DNA from: Candidatus Roizmanbacteria bacterium CG06_land_8_20_14_3_00_34_14 | Lineage (GTDB): Bacteria; Patescibacteriota; Microgenomatia; UBA1406; GWC2-37-13 | NCBI GenBank assembly: GCA_002779665.1 | Contig: PEVZ01000068.1 | Location: 7,122-14,898, forward strand | Length of the DNA: 7,777 nucleotides | Direction of reading: 5' to 3' | Shown here: piece by piece, positions 1-5,684 of the stretch | Layout of the letters: every line of letters starts with the position of its first letter | Position numbering within the stretch: the stretch's first letter is position 1 | The notes under the pieces: model-generated | What the model saw: only the letters and a program-made list of their open reading frames with translations | What the model was told of the DNA's origin: nothing | The model's database searches: none | Program-made: the position numbers and the translations under genes

Positions 1-2
1 AA

Positions 3-104
3 ATCGTTGACGCAATTGCTGAATCGGAAGTCCGCCCGAGTTTTTCCGGAGAAAATTCTACTCCAGTCAGTCCGACTAAAATTCTTTCAATTGATGTAAA
101 ATAA
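3..104 (+). CDS. C-terminal end of an unidentified protein (5' truncated)
   Basis: The third frame is open from the window edge to a TAA at 102-104 and gives 33 residues ending KILSIDVK. Its composition (mixed acidic, Ser, Pro and hydrophobic residues) looks like ordinary protein. Frame 1 is also open to a TAA at 97-99 but gives a less protein-like, Leu/Arg/Phe-rich reading. I do not recognise a family from so short a tail. The stop lies 4 bases before the next ATG, so the two genes may be co-transcribed, although a -10-like TAAAAT overlaps this stop. Confidence 0.5.
   Translation: MVDAIAESEVRPSFSGENSTPVSPTKILSIDVK
97..102 (+). promoter_or_regulatory. Possible -10 box (TAAAAT) for a leaderless peptidase transcript
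   Basis: TAAAAT at 97-102 ends 7 bases before the A of the ATG at 109, which is the normal distance from a -10 box to the transcription start. No convincing -35 box is visible 16-18 bp upstream and no Shine-Dalgarno sequence precedes the ATG. AT-rich DNA produces such hexamers by chance; the main support is the same spacing seen upstream of the recombinase and epimerase genes. Confidence 0.35.
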
Positions 105-108
105 ATGA

Positions 109-1158
109 ATGTTTATTAAAAAACAATATAAAATCATTCTTGCTATTGTTATTTCTCTTGTTTTTACTTTAGCAATCACAAAAACGTTTTTTTTCGATGG
201 TGTGCCAAAAATTAATGCAGAGAAAATAAGTCGAACTTTAAAAAATATTAAAGATAATATTACAATTTTTAAAAATACTTTTGCTTATAGGATGTCTTCA
301 AATAAGATCGATTACAATCAAGTTTTTACAGATCAACCTGCGTCGATAAATTTTGTAGCGAAGCATACATTATCACCAACTGATTTTATTTATCCAACCG
401 AAATTATCCAACCAACTATCGAGCCAACTATCCAACCAACTATCGAGCCAACTATCCAACCAACTATCGAGCCAACCCTTTTTAAGCCAACTACTCATTC
501 ACGCGTGATTCCATCTCCAACACGAAGAATGTTAACACCTACAAAAAGGCCGACTCGAAAACCAACCAGGTTACCTTCCTTGACTCCAACTGAAAAAAGA
601 AATCCCTTATTCATTCAAGATCCTCTCAATCAACCTTATTACAACCCTTCAAAGGCATATCTTTGTTATACCCCAGCGAAATTTATTGAAGTCTACGCAG
701 ACGATGCACCAATTAATTCCTGTTATAAAAGTATTAAGTCAAATGTTGATGCTAATTTAACTTCGGTTGATATTTTGGGTAAAACAATTACTGTCCATAA
801 ACTTGCCTATCCGGCTTTTAAAGCGGTTGCCAACGAATTAAAAAATTTTAGCGGATATAAAATTAAGACGGCATATGCTTATGTATTCCGATGTAATACG
901 GCGGCATCAACTGGCGATTCCTGGGATGTTTGTCAACCTGGTTGTGTTATCGGATCACATGCTTTTGGTATTGCCGTAGATATCAATGAAGATGAAAATT
1001 GTTTTGGTTGCTCGACTTATACTATGCCTATGAAGATTGTTGATGCATTTGAGTCCTATGGTTTTCGTTGGGGTGGTAGGTATAAATCGATTTTTAATTC
1101 AACGATAGACGCGATGCATTTTGAATACATGTATGATTTATGTAAGGACATTAAATAG
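109..1158 (+). CDS. Membrane-anchored M15-family D,D-carboxypeptidase/endopeptidase (VanY / M15_4-like)
   Basis: Predicted zinc peptidase acting on peptidoglycan stem peptides outside the membrane. Residues about 8-28 form one hydrophobic segment after a Lys-rich start, a signal anchor or uncleaved signal peptide. A low-complexity Thr/Pro stalk follows (about 95-165), beginning with repeats of QPTIEPTI and continuing as a basic Pro/Thr/Arg/Lys stretch. The catalytic domain (about 185-345) carries the M15 signature: SHAFGIAVDIN with zinc ligands H284 and D291, and DAMHFEY with ligand H337 and D334 at the position of the catalytic acid. Eight cysteines in this domain could form disulfides outside the cell. 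This ATG is the first in frame after the upstream stop; no Shine-Dalgarno sequence is seen. Whether it cleaves D-Ala-D-Ala or L-Ala-D-Glu bonds cannot be decided from the sequence. The neighbours are a recombinase and surface-glycan genes. Confidence 0.85.
   Translation: MFIKKQYKIILAIVISLVFTLAITKTFFFDGVPKINAEKISRTLKNIKDNITIFKNTFAYRMSSNKIDYNQVFTDQPASINFVAKHTLSPTDFIYPTEIIQPTIEPTIQPTIEPTIQPTIEPTLFKPTTHSRVIPSPTRRMLTPTKRPTRKPTRLPSLTPTEKRNPLFIQDPLNQPYYNPSKAYLCYTPAKFIEVYADDAPINSCYKSIKSNVDANLTSVDILGKTITVHKLAYPAFKAVANELKNFSGYKIKTAYAYVFRCNTAASTGDSWDVCQPGCVIGSHAFGIAVDINEDENCFGCSTYTMPMKIVDAFESYGFRWGGRYKSIFNSTIDAMHFEYMYDLCKDIK
409..475 (+). repeat. 24-bp tandem repeat encoding QPTIEPTI stalk units
   Basis: A 24-bp unit encoding QPTIEPTI occurs at 409-432, again at 433-456, and for most of a third copy at 457-475, with essentially no base differences between copies. 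It encodes residues 101-122, the start of the Thr/Pro stalk of the peptidase. Near-identity at DNA level points to recent slippage or duplication, and copy number is likely to vary between strains. This is the usual way that cell-wall-spanning spacers lengthen. Confidence 0.9.
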
Positions 1159-1238
1159 TTCATAAAGTATTTAAAGTTATAAAGTTTGTAAAGCAAAGCA
1201 TCTTTATGAACTTTAGAGACTTTATAAACTTTACAAAC
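1158..1238. repeat. Head-to-head array of the 9-mer GTTYATAAA (4 units forward, 4 reverse)
   Basis: Four units lie on the + strand: GTTCATAAA (1158-1166), GTATTTAAA (1167-1175), an 8-base GTTATAAA (1176-1183) and GTTTGTAAA (1184-1192). After a 10-base centre (1193-1202) come four units in reverse: TTTATGAAC (1203-1211), TTTAGAGAC (1212-1220), TTTATAAAC (1221-1229) and TTTACAAAC (1230-1238). The first unit starts on the last base of the peptidase stop codon. In RNA the inner pair would form a full stem if G-U pairs are counted, and the outer pairs an imperfect one, so the block could fold as a weak hairpin between the peptidase and recombinase genes. There is no T-run typical of an intrinsic terminator. 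Confidence 0.85.
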
Positions 1239-1258
1239 TCGCTTGCGTCGTTTAATAT
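1230..1258 (+). promoter_or_regulatory. Predicted promoter of the tyrosine recombinase (TTTACA - 17 bp - TAATAT)
   Basis: TTTACA at 1230-1235 matches the -35 consensus at five of six bases. Exactly 17 bp separate it from TAATAT at 1253-1258, which matches the -10 consensus at four of six. Transcription would begin about base 1265, the A of the recombinase ATG, implying a leaderless mRNA, in line with the missing Shine-Dalgarno sequence. The -35 box is the start of the last reverse 9-mer unit, so the repeat array may have supplied it. Confidence 0.5.
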
Positions 1259-1264
1259 TATTGC

Positions 1265-2203
1265 ATGGAAATAAAGGAAGCAATTTTACGTTTCTTAGAA
1301 TACTGTGAACTTGATAAAAATCTTTCTCTCAAGACGGTCAAGATGTATAGCTACTATTTGAATTTTTTTCAGAAGTGGTTATATAACACTCATAAAACAG
1401 AAATTTTTCCAGTTGGAAAAATAGACGATAATATTGTCAGGAACTTCCGTCTATATCTTTCTCACGAATATAAAAACCTATATAAGGGTGCTCTGAAGCG
1501 CCAAACACAAAATTACTTCTTAGTAGCACTCCGGAGCTTCCTCCGCTACTTAGTCCGCCAGCGCGTGGCATCGCTCTCCCCAGATATGGTTGAGCTCGGG
1601 AAAAATCGTGATCGGATAATAAAATTTTTGTCGCCAGTTGAATTAAAAAGATTATTTGAAATTGTTGATTCAAAAGATGAAAAAGGGCTTCGAGATAGGA
1701 CGATTTTGGAGGTGCTTTTTTCTACTGGTCTTAGAGTCTCAGAGTTAGTTGCTTTAAATCGTGAACAGGCTAATATCCAGTCGGGAGAGTTTGGTGTAGT
1801 TGGTAAGGGTGGGAAAGGCCGGGTCGTATTTCTATCAAAAAATGCTAAAACTTGGTTAGGCCTTTATTTGGCTAAAAGATCTGATCCGTATCGCCCCCTA
1901 TTTATACGCTATTCCGGTCCGAAAGGAAACGAAGGATTGACTGATGAGAGTTTGAGGCTCTCTGCCAGGTCAATTGAGAGGATGATCGATAAGTACCGTA
2001 AAATGGCAGGGATTACTATACGGATTGGTCCACATATCCTTAGACATTCTTATGCGACGGATTTGCTATCTCACGGAGCAGACCTTAGGTCAGTCCAAGA
2101 AATGCTCGGTCATAAAAATATTGCCACGACCCAAATATATACTCACGTGACAAACTTTGGATTAAGACAGATACATGAAAAGTTTCATTCAGGAAATAAG
2201 TAA
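1265..2203 (+). CDS. Tyrosine recombinase of the XerC/XerD type
   Basis: Site-specific DNA recombinase that cuts and rejoins DNA through a tyrosine-phosphate bond; the family resolves chromosome dimers at dif sites. The N-terminal SAM-like core-binding domain covers about residues 1-100 and the catalytic domain about 115-310. The complete active-site set is visible: R157 in TGLRVSEL, K181 in GKGGKGR, H257 and R260 in HILRH, H283 in MLGH, and nucleophile Y292 in IYTHV. The R-to-K distance (24) and H-to-Y distance (9) equal those of E. coli XerD (R148, K172, H270, Y279). The length (312 aa) is normal for housekeeping Xer and there are no extra domains, so a chromosome-resolution role is likelier than a phage or island integrase, although I cannot exclude the latter. 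9-mer repeat arrays flank the gene on both sides. A middle section (about 1495-1580) is richer in GC than its neighbours. Confidence 0.92.
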   Translation: MEIKEAILRFLEYCELDKNLSLKTVKMYSYYLNFFQKWLYNTHKTEIFPVGKIDDNIVRNFRLYLSHEYKNLYKGALKRQTQNYFLVALRSFLRYLVRQRVASLSPDMVELGKNRDRIIKFLSPVELKRLFEIVDSKDEKGLRDRTILEVLFSTGLRVSELVALNREQANIQSGEFGVVGKGGKGRVVFLSKNAKTWLGLYLAKRSDPYRPLFIRYSGPKGNEGLTDESLRLSARSIERMIDKYRKMAGITIRIGPHILRHSYATDLLSHGADLRSVQEMLGHKNIATTQIYTHVTNFGLRQIHEKFHSGNK

Positions 2204-2206
2204 AGA

Positions 2207-2268
2207 GTCTGTAAAGTTATAAAGTTCATAAAGTTCATAAAGTTTATAAAGTTTATAAAGTTTATAAA
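2207..2268 (+). repeat. Tandem array of the 9-mer GTTYATAAA (7 units)
   Basis: Seven contiguous units: GTCTGTAAA (2207-2215), an 8-base GTTATAAA (2216-2223), two GTTCATAAA (2224-2241) and three identical GTTTATAAA (2242-2268). The array fills the whole gap between the recombinase stop and the GTG start at 2269, with only three bases left over. The last units are identical and the upstream ones diverged, as expected for recent expansion at the downstream edge. In the frame of the next gene it reads as repeated Val-Tyr/His-Lys back to a stop at 2212-2214. Confidence 0.92.
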
Positions 2269-3714
2269 GTGAAGAAGTATATTGTTAAAATCTTGTTAAG
2301 CTTATCAATAATTTTTTTTATTGTCATATTTTCCTACCTTTCAATTCGTCGGAATAAAACTCTCAATTCATATTATTACGACCTTGGAATTATGAATCAA
2401 GTCGTTTACAACACTTCCCACGGACGATTTTTAGAAATGACTAATCAGGATTTGAAAAAAAATGTTTCCCGTTTGGCTATTCATTTTGATCCGATTTTGG
2501 CAATATTTGCTCCATTTTACAAAATATATGAGGGACCGGAAGTATTACTTATTGGACAAGTAATAATATTAGGCTTAGGAGCTTTGGCAGTTTTTTTAAT
2601 TTCTAAAAAAGTTTTGAAAAAAAAATTAATCAGTCTGATATTTTCTCTAAGTTATTTGTTTTATTTTTCAATTCAGAGGACGGCACTTTTTGATTTTCAT
2701 GCGGTCACCCTTGCGACTACTTTTTTTCTTTTTGCTCTCTATTTTAATTTAGTGAAAAAAAATTTCTGGTATTATTTTTTTATTTTCTTAAGTTTAATGA
2801 CAAAAGAACATATTGGATTAATTGTATTTTTTTTAGGCGGATATTTATTTTTTATTAAAAAACAAAGAAAAACTGGAATAATAACGGCGATTTTAGGTGT
2901 GATATTTTTTGTTGCTACTGTTTACTTTATTATCCCCTACTTTAGAGGTAGTGAACATTTTGCCACAGGTTATTTTATTAATATAAAATCACGTTTGCCA
3001 ACTATTATCAGAGATGGAAAGAGTTATTTTAAATTAATAATGAGTCCTTTATTTTATGCCCTTTTTTCACCATTGACATTATTGATCGCCTTACCTGAGT
3101 GGGCCATAAATATTTTAAGTATTAATTCAAATCAGCGTTCGATTTATTTTCATTACAATTCCATAATCGTTGCCTTCTTATTTTATTCTTTAATTTTGGG
3201 TTATAAAAATTTTGACAAAATTATTAAAAATAAATTTATAAAAAGTATAGTTTTCTTAATTTTTATATTAGTAAATTTTTACTCAATTTATTTATATAAC
3301 CCTATCCCCTATTTTGTGAAACAACCTACTATTTATAAGGATATTAATAAAATAAAGAGTCGGTCGATTCAGTTCTGGGTTGATAAACTTAAAGATGAAA
3401 ATATTAAAGTTTCAACTACTCCAAAATTAGCGCCTTTTTTTACCAACCGAAAATATTATTATAACTTTCTTTATGATACTGCCTACGCCTCAATGGGAAA
3501 AACCGATGAAGATATTTATAAAAATGAGATTGATAAATATACCCTCGCCGATTATATTATCATTAACCGATCTGAAATTGGAGATATTTCGAAGGAAAAT
3601 ATCCCGGTCAAATTTTATTTTAAATTATTAGATGACAAGAATTTTAAGATGGAATTTGGCGATGACCAAGGTGAGAATAGTATCGAGGTGTATAAAAGAG
3701 TTAAAAGTCTATAA
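2269..3714 (+). CDS. DUF2079 family polytopic membrane protein (GT-C-like)
   Basis: The sequence matches the DUF2079 pattern: YDLGIMNQVVYNTSHGRF (D38), then HFDPILAIFAPFYKI (H72, D74), a long hydrophobic region and a motif like ALFDFHAV. These proteins are thought to resemble GT-C glycosyltransferases that transfer sugars from polyprenyl-phosphate donors outside the membrane; no activity can be read from the sequence. About 9-10 membrane segments lie between residues 7 and 350: one near the N-terminus, a non-membrane loop holding the conserved acids, then a packed bundle. A soluble C-terminal domain (about 360-481) follows. The start is GTG directly after the repeat array; no earlier usable start exists before the in-frame stop at 2212, and the next ATG codes M42, beyond the first membrane segment and the YDLG motif. 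The C-terminal residues VYKRVKSL and the TAA stop are written by degenerate 9-mer repeat units. Confidence 0.8.
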   Translation: MKKYIVKILLSLSIIFFIVIFSYLSIRRNKTLNSYYYDLGIMNQVVYNTSHGRFLEMTNQDLKKNVSRLAIHFDPILAIFAPFYKIYEGPEVLLIGQVIILGLGALAVFLISKKVLKKKLISLIFSLSYLFYFSIQRTALFDFHAVTLATTFFLFALYFNLVKKNFWYYFFIFLSLMTKEHIGLIVFFLGGYLFFIKKQRKTGIITAILGVIFFVATVYFIIPYFRGSEHFATGYFINIKSRLPTIIRDGKSYFKLIMSPLFYALFSPLTLLIALPEWAINILSINSNQRSIYFHYNSIIVAFLFYSLILGYKNFDKIIKNKFIKSIVFLIFILVNFYSIYLYNPIPYFVKQPTIYKDINKIKSRSIQFWVDKLKDENIKVSTTPKLAPFFTNRKYYYNFLYDTAYASMGKTDEDIYKNEIDKYTLADYIIINRSEIGDISKENIPVKFYFKLLDDKNFKMEFGDDQGENSIEVYKRVKSL

Positions 3715-3724
3715 AGTTCATAAA
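3688..3724 (+). repeat. Degenerate GTTYATAAA 9-mer units at the DUF2079/GT2 junction
   Basis: GTGTATAAA (3688-3696) is followed by a degenerate stretch with GTTAAAA (3700-3706), then GTCTATAAA (3707-3715) and GTTCATAAA (3716-3724). This is the third site of the repeat that flanks the recombinase gene. It covers the last codons of the DUF2079 gene, provides its TAA stop (3712-3714) inside a unit, and ends 6 bases before the GT2 ATG. The CATAAA at 3719-3724 would sit at -10 distance from that ATG. Confidence 0.75.
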
Positions 3725-3730
3725 GTAAAA

Positions 3731-4621
3731 ATGATATCAATAATAATTCCTTTTTACAACGAGAGCGAAAGCATCCCTGTATTAATTAATCGATTAATCG
3801 ATACATTAGAAAATCAAAAGGAAAAGTGGGAAATTATATTAGTAGACGATGGAAGTATTAAAGGTTATGAGTTAGGGGTTATGGGTTATGAGGATAAAAA
3901 TATAAAAATAATTAAGCATAGAAAAAGGTTGGGAAAAGGTGACGCCTTAAAATCGGGAATTGAAAATTCGATTGGCGATAAAATAATTTTTATGGACGGA
4001 GATTTGCAGGATGATCCGGTCGATCTAAAAAAATTTATTGGAAAAATAGATGAAGGATATGATTTTGTCAATGGAATAAGAGAAAAACGCAATGATAATT
4101 TGTTAGTTAAATTTTATTCGAAAATCGTTGCCTGGTTTTTAAAAACTTTTTTGGGCTCCCCGTATACGGATATTAATTGTGGTTATAAAGGATTTAAAAA
4201 AGAAGTTTTAAAGGACTTTATTTTTTATGGAAATAATTTCCGTTTTTTTCCGCTGGCCGTGTTCTATAATGGATTTAAGGTGACGGAAATAAATGTTAAA
4301 AATAATATGAGAAAATTTGGAAAATCTAAGTTTGGTCCTGGTAAATTATTTACAGGTTTACTTGATACATTGACGGCCTATTTCTTATTTAAATTTTCCG
4401 AAAAACCGCTTCATTTTTTTGGTATTTTTGGAGGAATGTCATTTTTTTTCGGTTTTTTAATTTTAGGATATCTCGCCATTGAAAGAATTTTTTATAGAGT
4501 GATGCTCTATCGAAGACCAATTCTTTTTTTAGGAATGCTGTTAGTCATCGTCGGTATACAGGTCGTGATGACTGGGATAATTGGAGAGCTAATAGTTTTT
4601 TTAAATAAAAAAACAAAATGA
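3731..4621 (+). CDS. GT2 family polyprenyl-phosphate glycosyltransferase (dolichol-phosphate mannose synthase-like)
   Basis: Likely transfers a sugar from a nucleotide donor to undecaprenyl phosphate at the inner membrane face. The GT-A fold begins SIIIPFYNESESIP (from residue 3). Donor-site motifs are DDGS (D39-S42) and DGDLQDDP (D89-P96, holding the metal-binding DXD). The R-x-x-G-x-SK motif typical of this group appears as MRKFGKSK. Two C-terminal membrane segments (about 222-250 and 260-288) match the GtrB/DPM1-like class. The ATG at 3731 is preferred: the same frame is open back to 3632, but those residues overlap the upstream gene and 9-mer units, and the family begins at SIIIPF. The loop after DDGS is unusual (KGYELGVMGYEDK in place of the common STDGT-type sequence) because it is written by a 7-mer array. 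The stop overlaps the transporter start as ATGA, so translation is probably coupled. The sugar and acceptor are not predictable. Confidence 0.85.
   Translation: MISIIIPFYNESESIPVLINRLIDTLENQKEKWEIILVDDGSIKGYELGVMGYEDKNIKIIKHRKRLGKGDALKSGIENSIGDKIIFMDGDLQDDPVDLKKFIGKIDEGYDFVNGIREKRNDNLLVKFYSKIVAWFLKTFLGSPYTDINCGYKGFKKEVLKDFIFYGNNFRFFPLAVFYNGFKVTEINVKNNMRKFGKSKFGPGKLFTGLLDTLTAYFLFKFSEKPLHFFGIFGGMSFFFGFLILGYLAIERIFYRVMLYRRPILFLGMLLVIVGIQVVMTGIIGELIVFLNKKTK
3863..3890 (+). repeat. In-gene 7-mer array (GGTTATG type, 4 units)
   Basis: Four adjacent heptamers: GGTTATG (3863-3869), AGTTAGG (3870-3876), GGTTATG (3877-3883) and GGTTATG (3884-3890), followed by AGG. It lies in the GT2 coding sequence and encodes residues about 45-54 (GYELGVMGYE), directly after the DDGS motif. 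The unit is not a multiple of three, so each copy reads in a different frame, yet no stop is created. Confidence 0.75.
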
Positions 4622-5538
4622 ACCCAATTCTTGCTCTTATTATTGCTAACGTCATTTGGGGTATGGCCTCGCCGATTTTTAAGTTCGCATTGACCAATAT
4701 TCCGCCGTTTACTTTAGCTTTCATCCGTTTCTTTTTTGCCGGATTGATTTTTTTGCCGATAGCCTTGAATAAATGGCAAAAATTAACTGCGAGACAATGG
4801 TTGAAAATTATTTTAGTCGGATTTTTTGGTATTACCATCAACATTTCATTTTTCTTTATGGGATTAGGAAAAACCGAGAGTATCAATGTACCAGTGATTG
4901 CCTCTTCCGGTCCAGTATTCGTTTATTTATTATCGATAATATTTTTGAGGGAAAAACCAAAATTAAAAGTATTGGCGGGAATGCTCTTTGCGTTGTCAGG
5001 AGTATTTCTTATTATATTATCACCTCTTATTTTAGATGGAAAAAAATTTGTTTTTCGGGCAATTGAAGGAAATCTGTTTATATTAATTGCAACTTTTGGA
5101 AGTGTTTTACAAGCAGTTTTTGGTCATGGTGTCTTAAAGAAAGTAAATGCCCTTCAGGTTTCAGCAATTACTTTTTTATTTGGAAGCCTGACTTTTATAC
5201 CATTTATTCCAAAGGAACTTGCCATCTGGGATATTTCGTTTCTTAATTTTGCCGGATTGACTGGGATAATATATGGTGTTTTTTTTTCGACTGCCTTAGC
5301 TTATTTTCTTTTTTACTATGGAGTTTCAAAACTTAATGCTCAGGAAGTGGGAATTTTCACTTATATTGATCCTTTGGCTGCAATTGTTGTGGCAGGTCCA
5401 CTACTCAATGAGTATCCAAATTTATTCTATTTGATCGGTGGAGTCTTAATTTTTGGAGGAATTTATTTTGCCGAAGGACGTGTGCATTGGCACCCGTTTC
5501 ACCGATTAAAAAATACTACTAATACTACAAATAAATAA
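4618..5538 (+). CDS. EamA/DMT-superfamily transporter
   Basis: Integral membrane transporter of the drug/metabolite superfamily with the usual architecture of about ten membrane segments in two homologous EamA halves (about residues 3-135 and 150-288). Diagnostic stretches are NVIWGMASPIFKFAL near the N-terminus with FTLAFIRFFFAGLIFLP, and near the C-terminus TYIDPLAAIVVAGPLLNEYP followed by a Gly-rich last helix. The length (306 aa) is normal. Its ATG overlaps the GT2 stop by 4 bases, so the two proteins are probably made together, which makes a lipid-linked sugar or a precursor of the same pathway a plausible substrate. That is inference: EamA proteins carry many substrates and the sequence does not specify one. 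The last residues NTTNTTNK and the stop codon come from a 9-mer repeat array (from 5512), so the original C-terminus may have been shorter. Confidence 0.87.
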   Translation: MNPILALIIANVIWGMASPIFKFALTNIPPFTLAFIRFFFAGLIFLPIALNKWQKLTARQWLKIILVGFFGITINISFFFMGLGKTESINVPVIASSGPVFVYLLSIIFLREKPKLKVLAGMLFALSGVFLIILSPLILDGKKFVFRAIEGNLFILIATFGSVLQAVFGHGVLKKVNALQVSAITFLFGSLTFIPFIPKELAIWDISFLNFAGLTGIIYGVFFSTALAYFLFYYGVSKLNAQEVGIFTYIDPLAAIVVAGPLLNEYPNLFYLIGGVLIFGGIYFAEGRVHWHPFHRLKNTTNTTNK

Positions 5539-5656
5539 ATACTACCAATAAATGAAAAACAAAATAATCAATGATTAAATAATTTAATTATTTGTTTATT
5601 GAATTATTTATTTGATTATTAGTAGTATTGGTCGGATTGGTAGTATTTGTAGTATT
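5512..5656. repeat. Inverted pair of AATACTACY 9-mer arrays
   Basis: Left arm on the + strand: AATACTACT (5512-5520), AATACTACA (5521-5529), degenerate AATAAATA (5530-5537), AATACTACC (5538-5546) and AATAAATGA (5547-5555). Right arm on the - strand, reading inward from 5656: AATACTACA, AATACTACC, AATCCGACC, AATACTACT, AATAATCAA (5612). The centre (about 5556-5611) is almost pure A/T and is itself roughly self-complementary. The whole forms an imperfect inverted repeat of about 145 bp that fills the gap between the transporter and epimerase genes and writes the transporter's C-terminal NTTNTTNK. It could fold as a long RNA hairpin. The unit is unrelated in sequence to the GTTYATAAA family. Confidence 0.85.
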
Positions 5657-5670
5657 AATTTTAAGTATTT

Positions 5671-5679
5671 TGTTAAAAT
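5671..5679 (+). promoter_or_regulatory. Extended -10 promoter (TGTTAAAAT) before the epimerase gene
   Basis: TGT directly followed by TAAAAT (5674-5679) makes an extended -10 element of the TGN type, which can work without a strong -35 box. Transcription would start at about 5685-5686, at the epimerase ATG, so the mRNA would be leaderless or nearly so. No Shine-Dalgarno sequence is present. A chance match is possible in such AT-rich DNA. Confidence 0.4.
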
Positions 5680-5684
5680 ATATT

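Noticed and set aside
1056..1283. Open frame on the - strand opposite the peptidase end and array
   Set aside because: Its protein is mostly repeat translation (Val-Tyr/Ser/His-Lys units) plus antisense of the conserved peptidase C-terminus; it has no family features.
1158..2268. CRISPR array
   Set aside because: Units are 9 bases long and directly adjacent, with no unique spacers and no cas genes in the window.
3632..3730. Upstream extension of the GT2 gene
   Set aside because: It would overlap the DUF2079 gene, codes repeat-derived residues, and precedes the standard SIIIPF start of the family.
4545..5066. Other open frames overlapping the transporter gene (- strand 4545-4886, + strand 4773-5066)
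   Set aside because: They are alternative readings of the conserved EamA coding sequence with no recognisable protein features or start signals.
5628..5684. Upstream extension of the epimerase gene
   Set aside because: The extra 19 residues are valine-rich translation of the AATACTACY array; the Rossmann start MSKILITGAGG begins at 5685.
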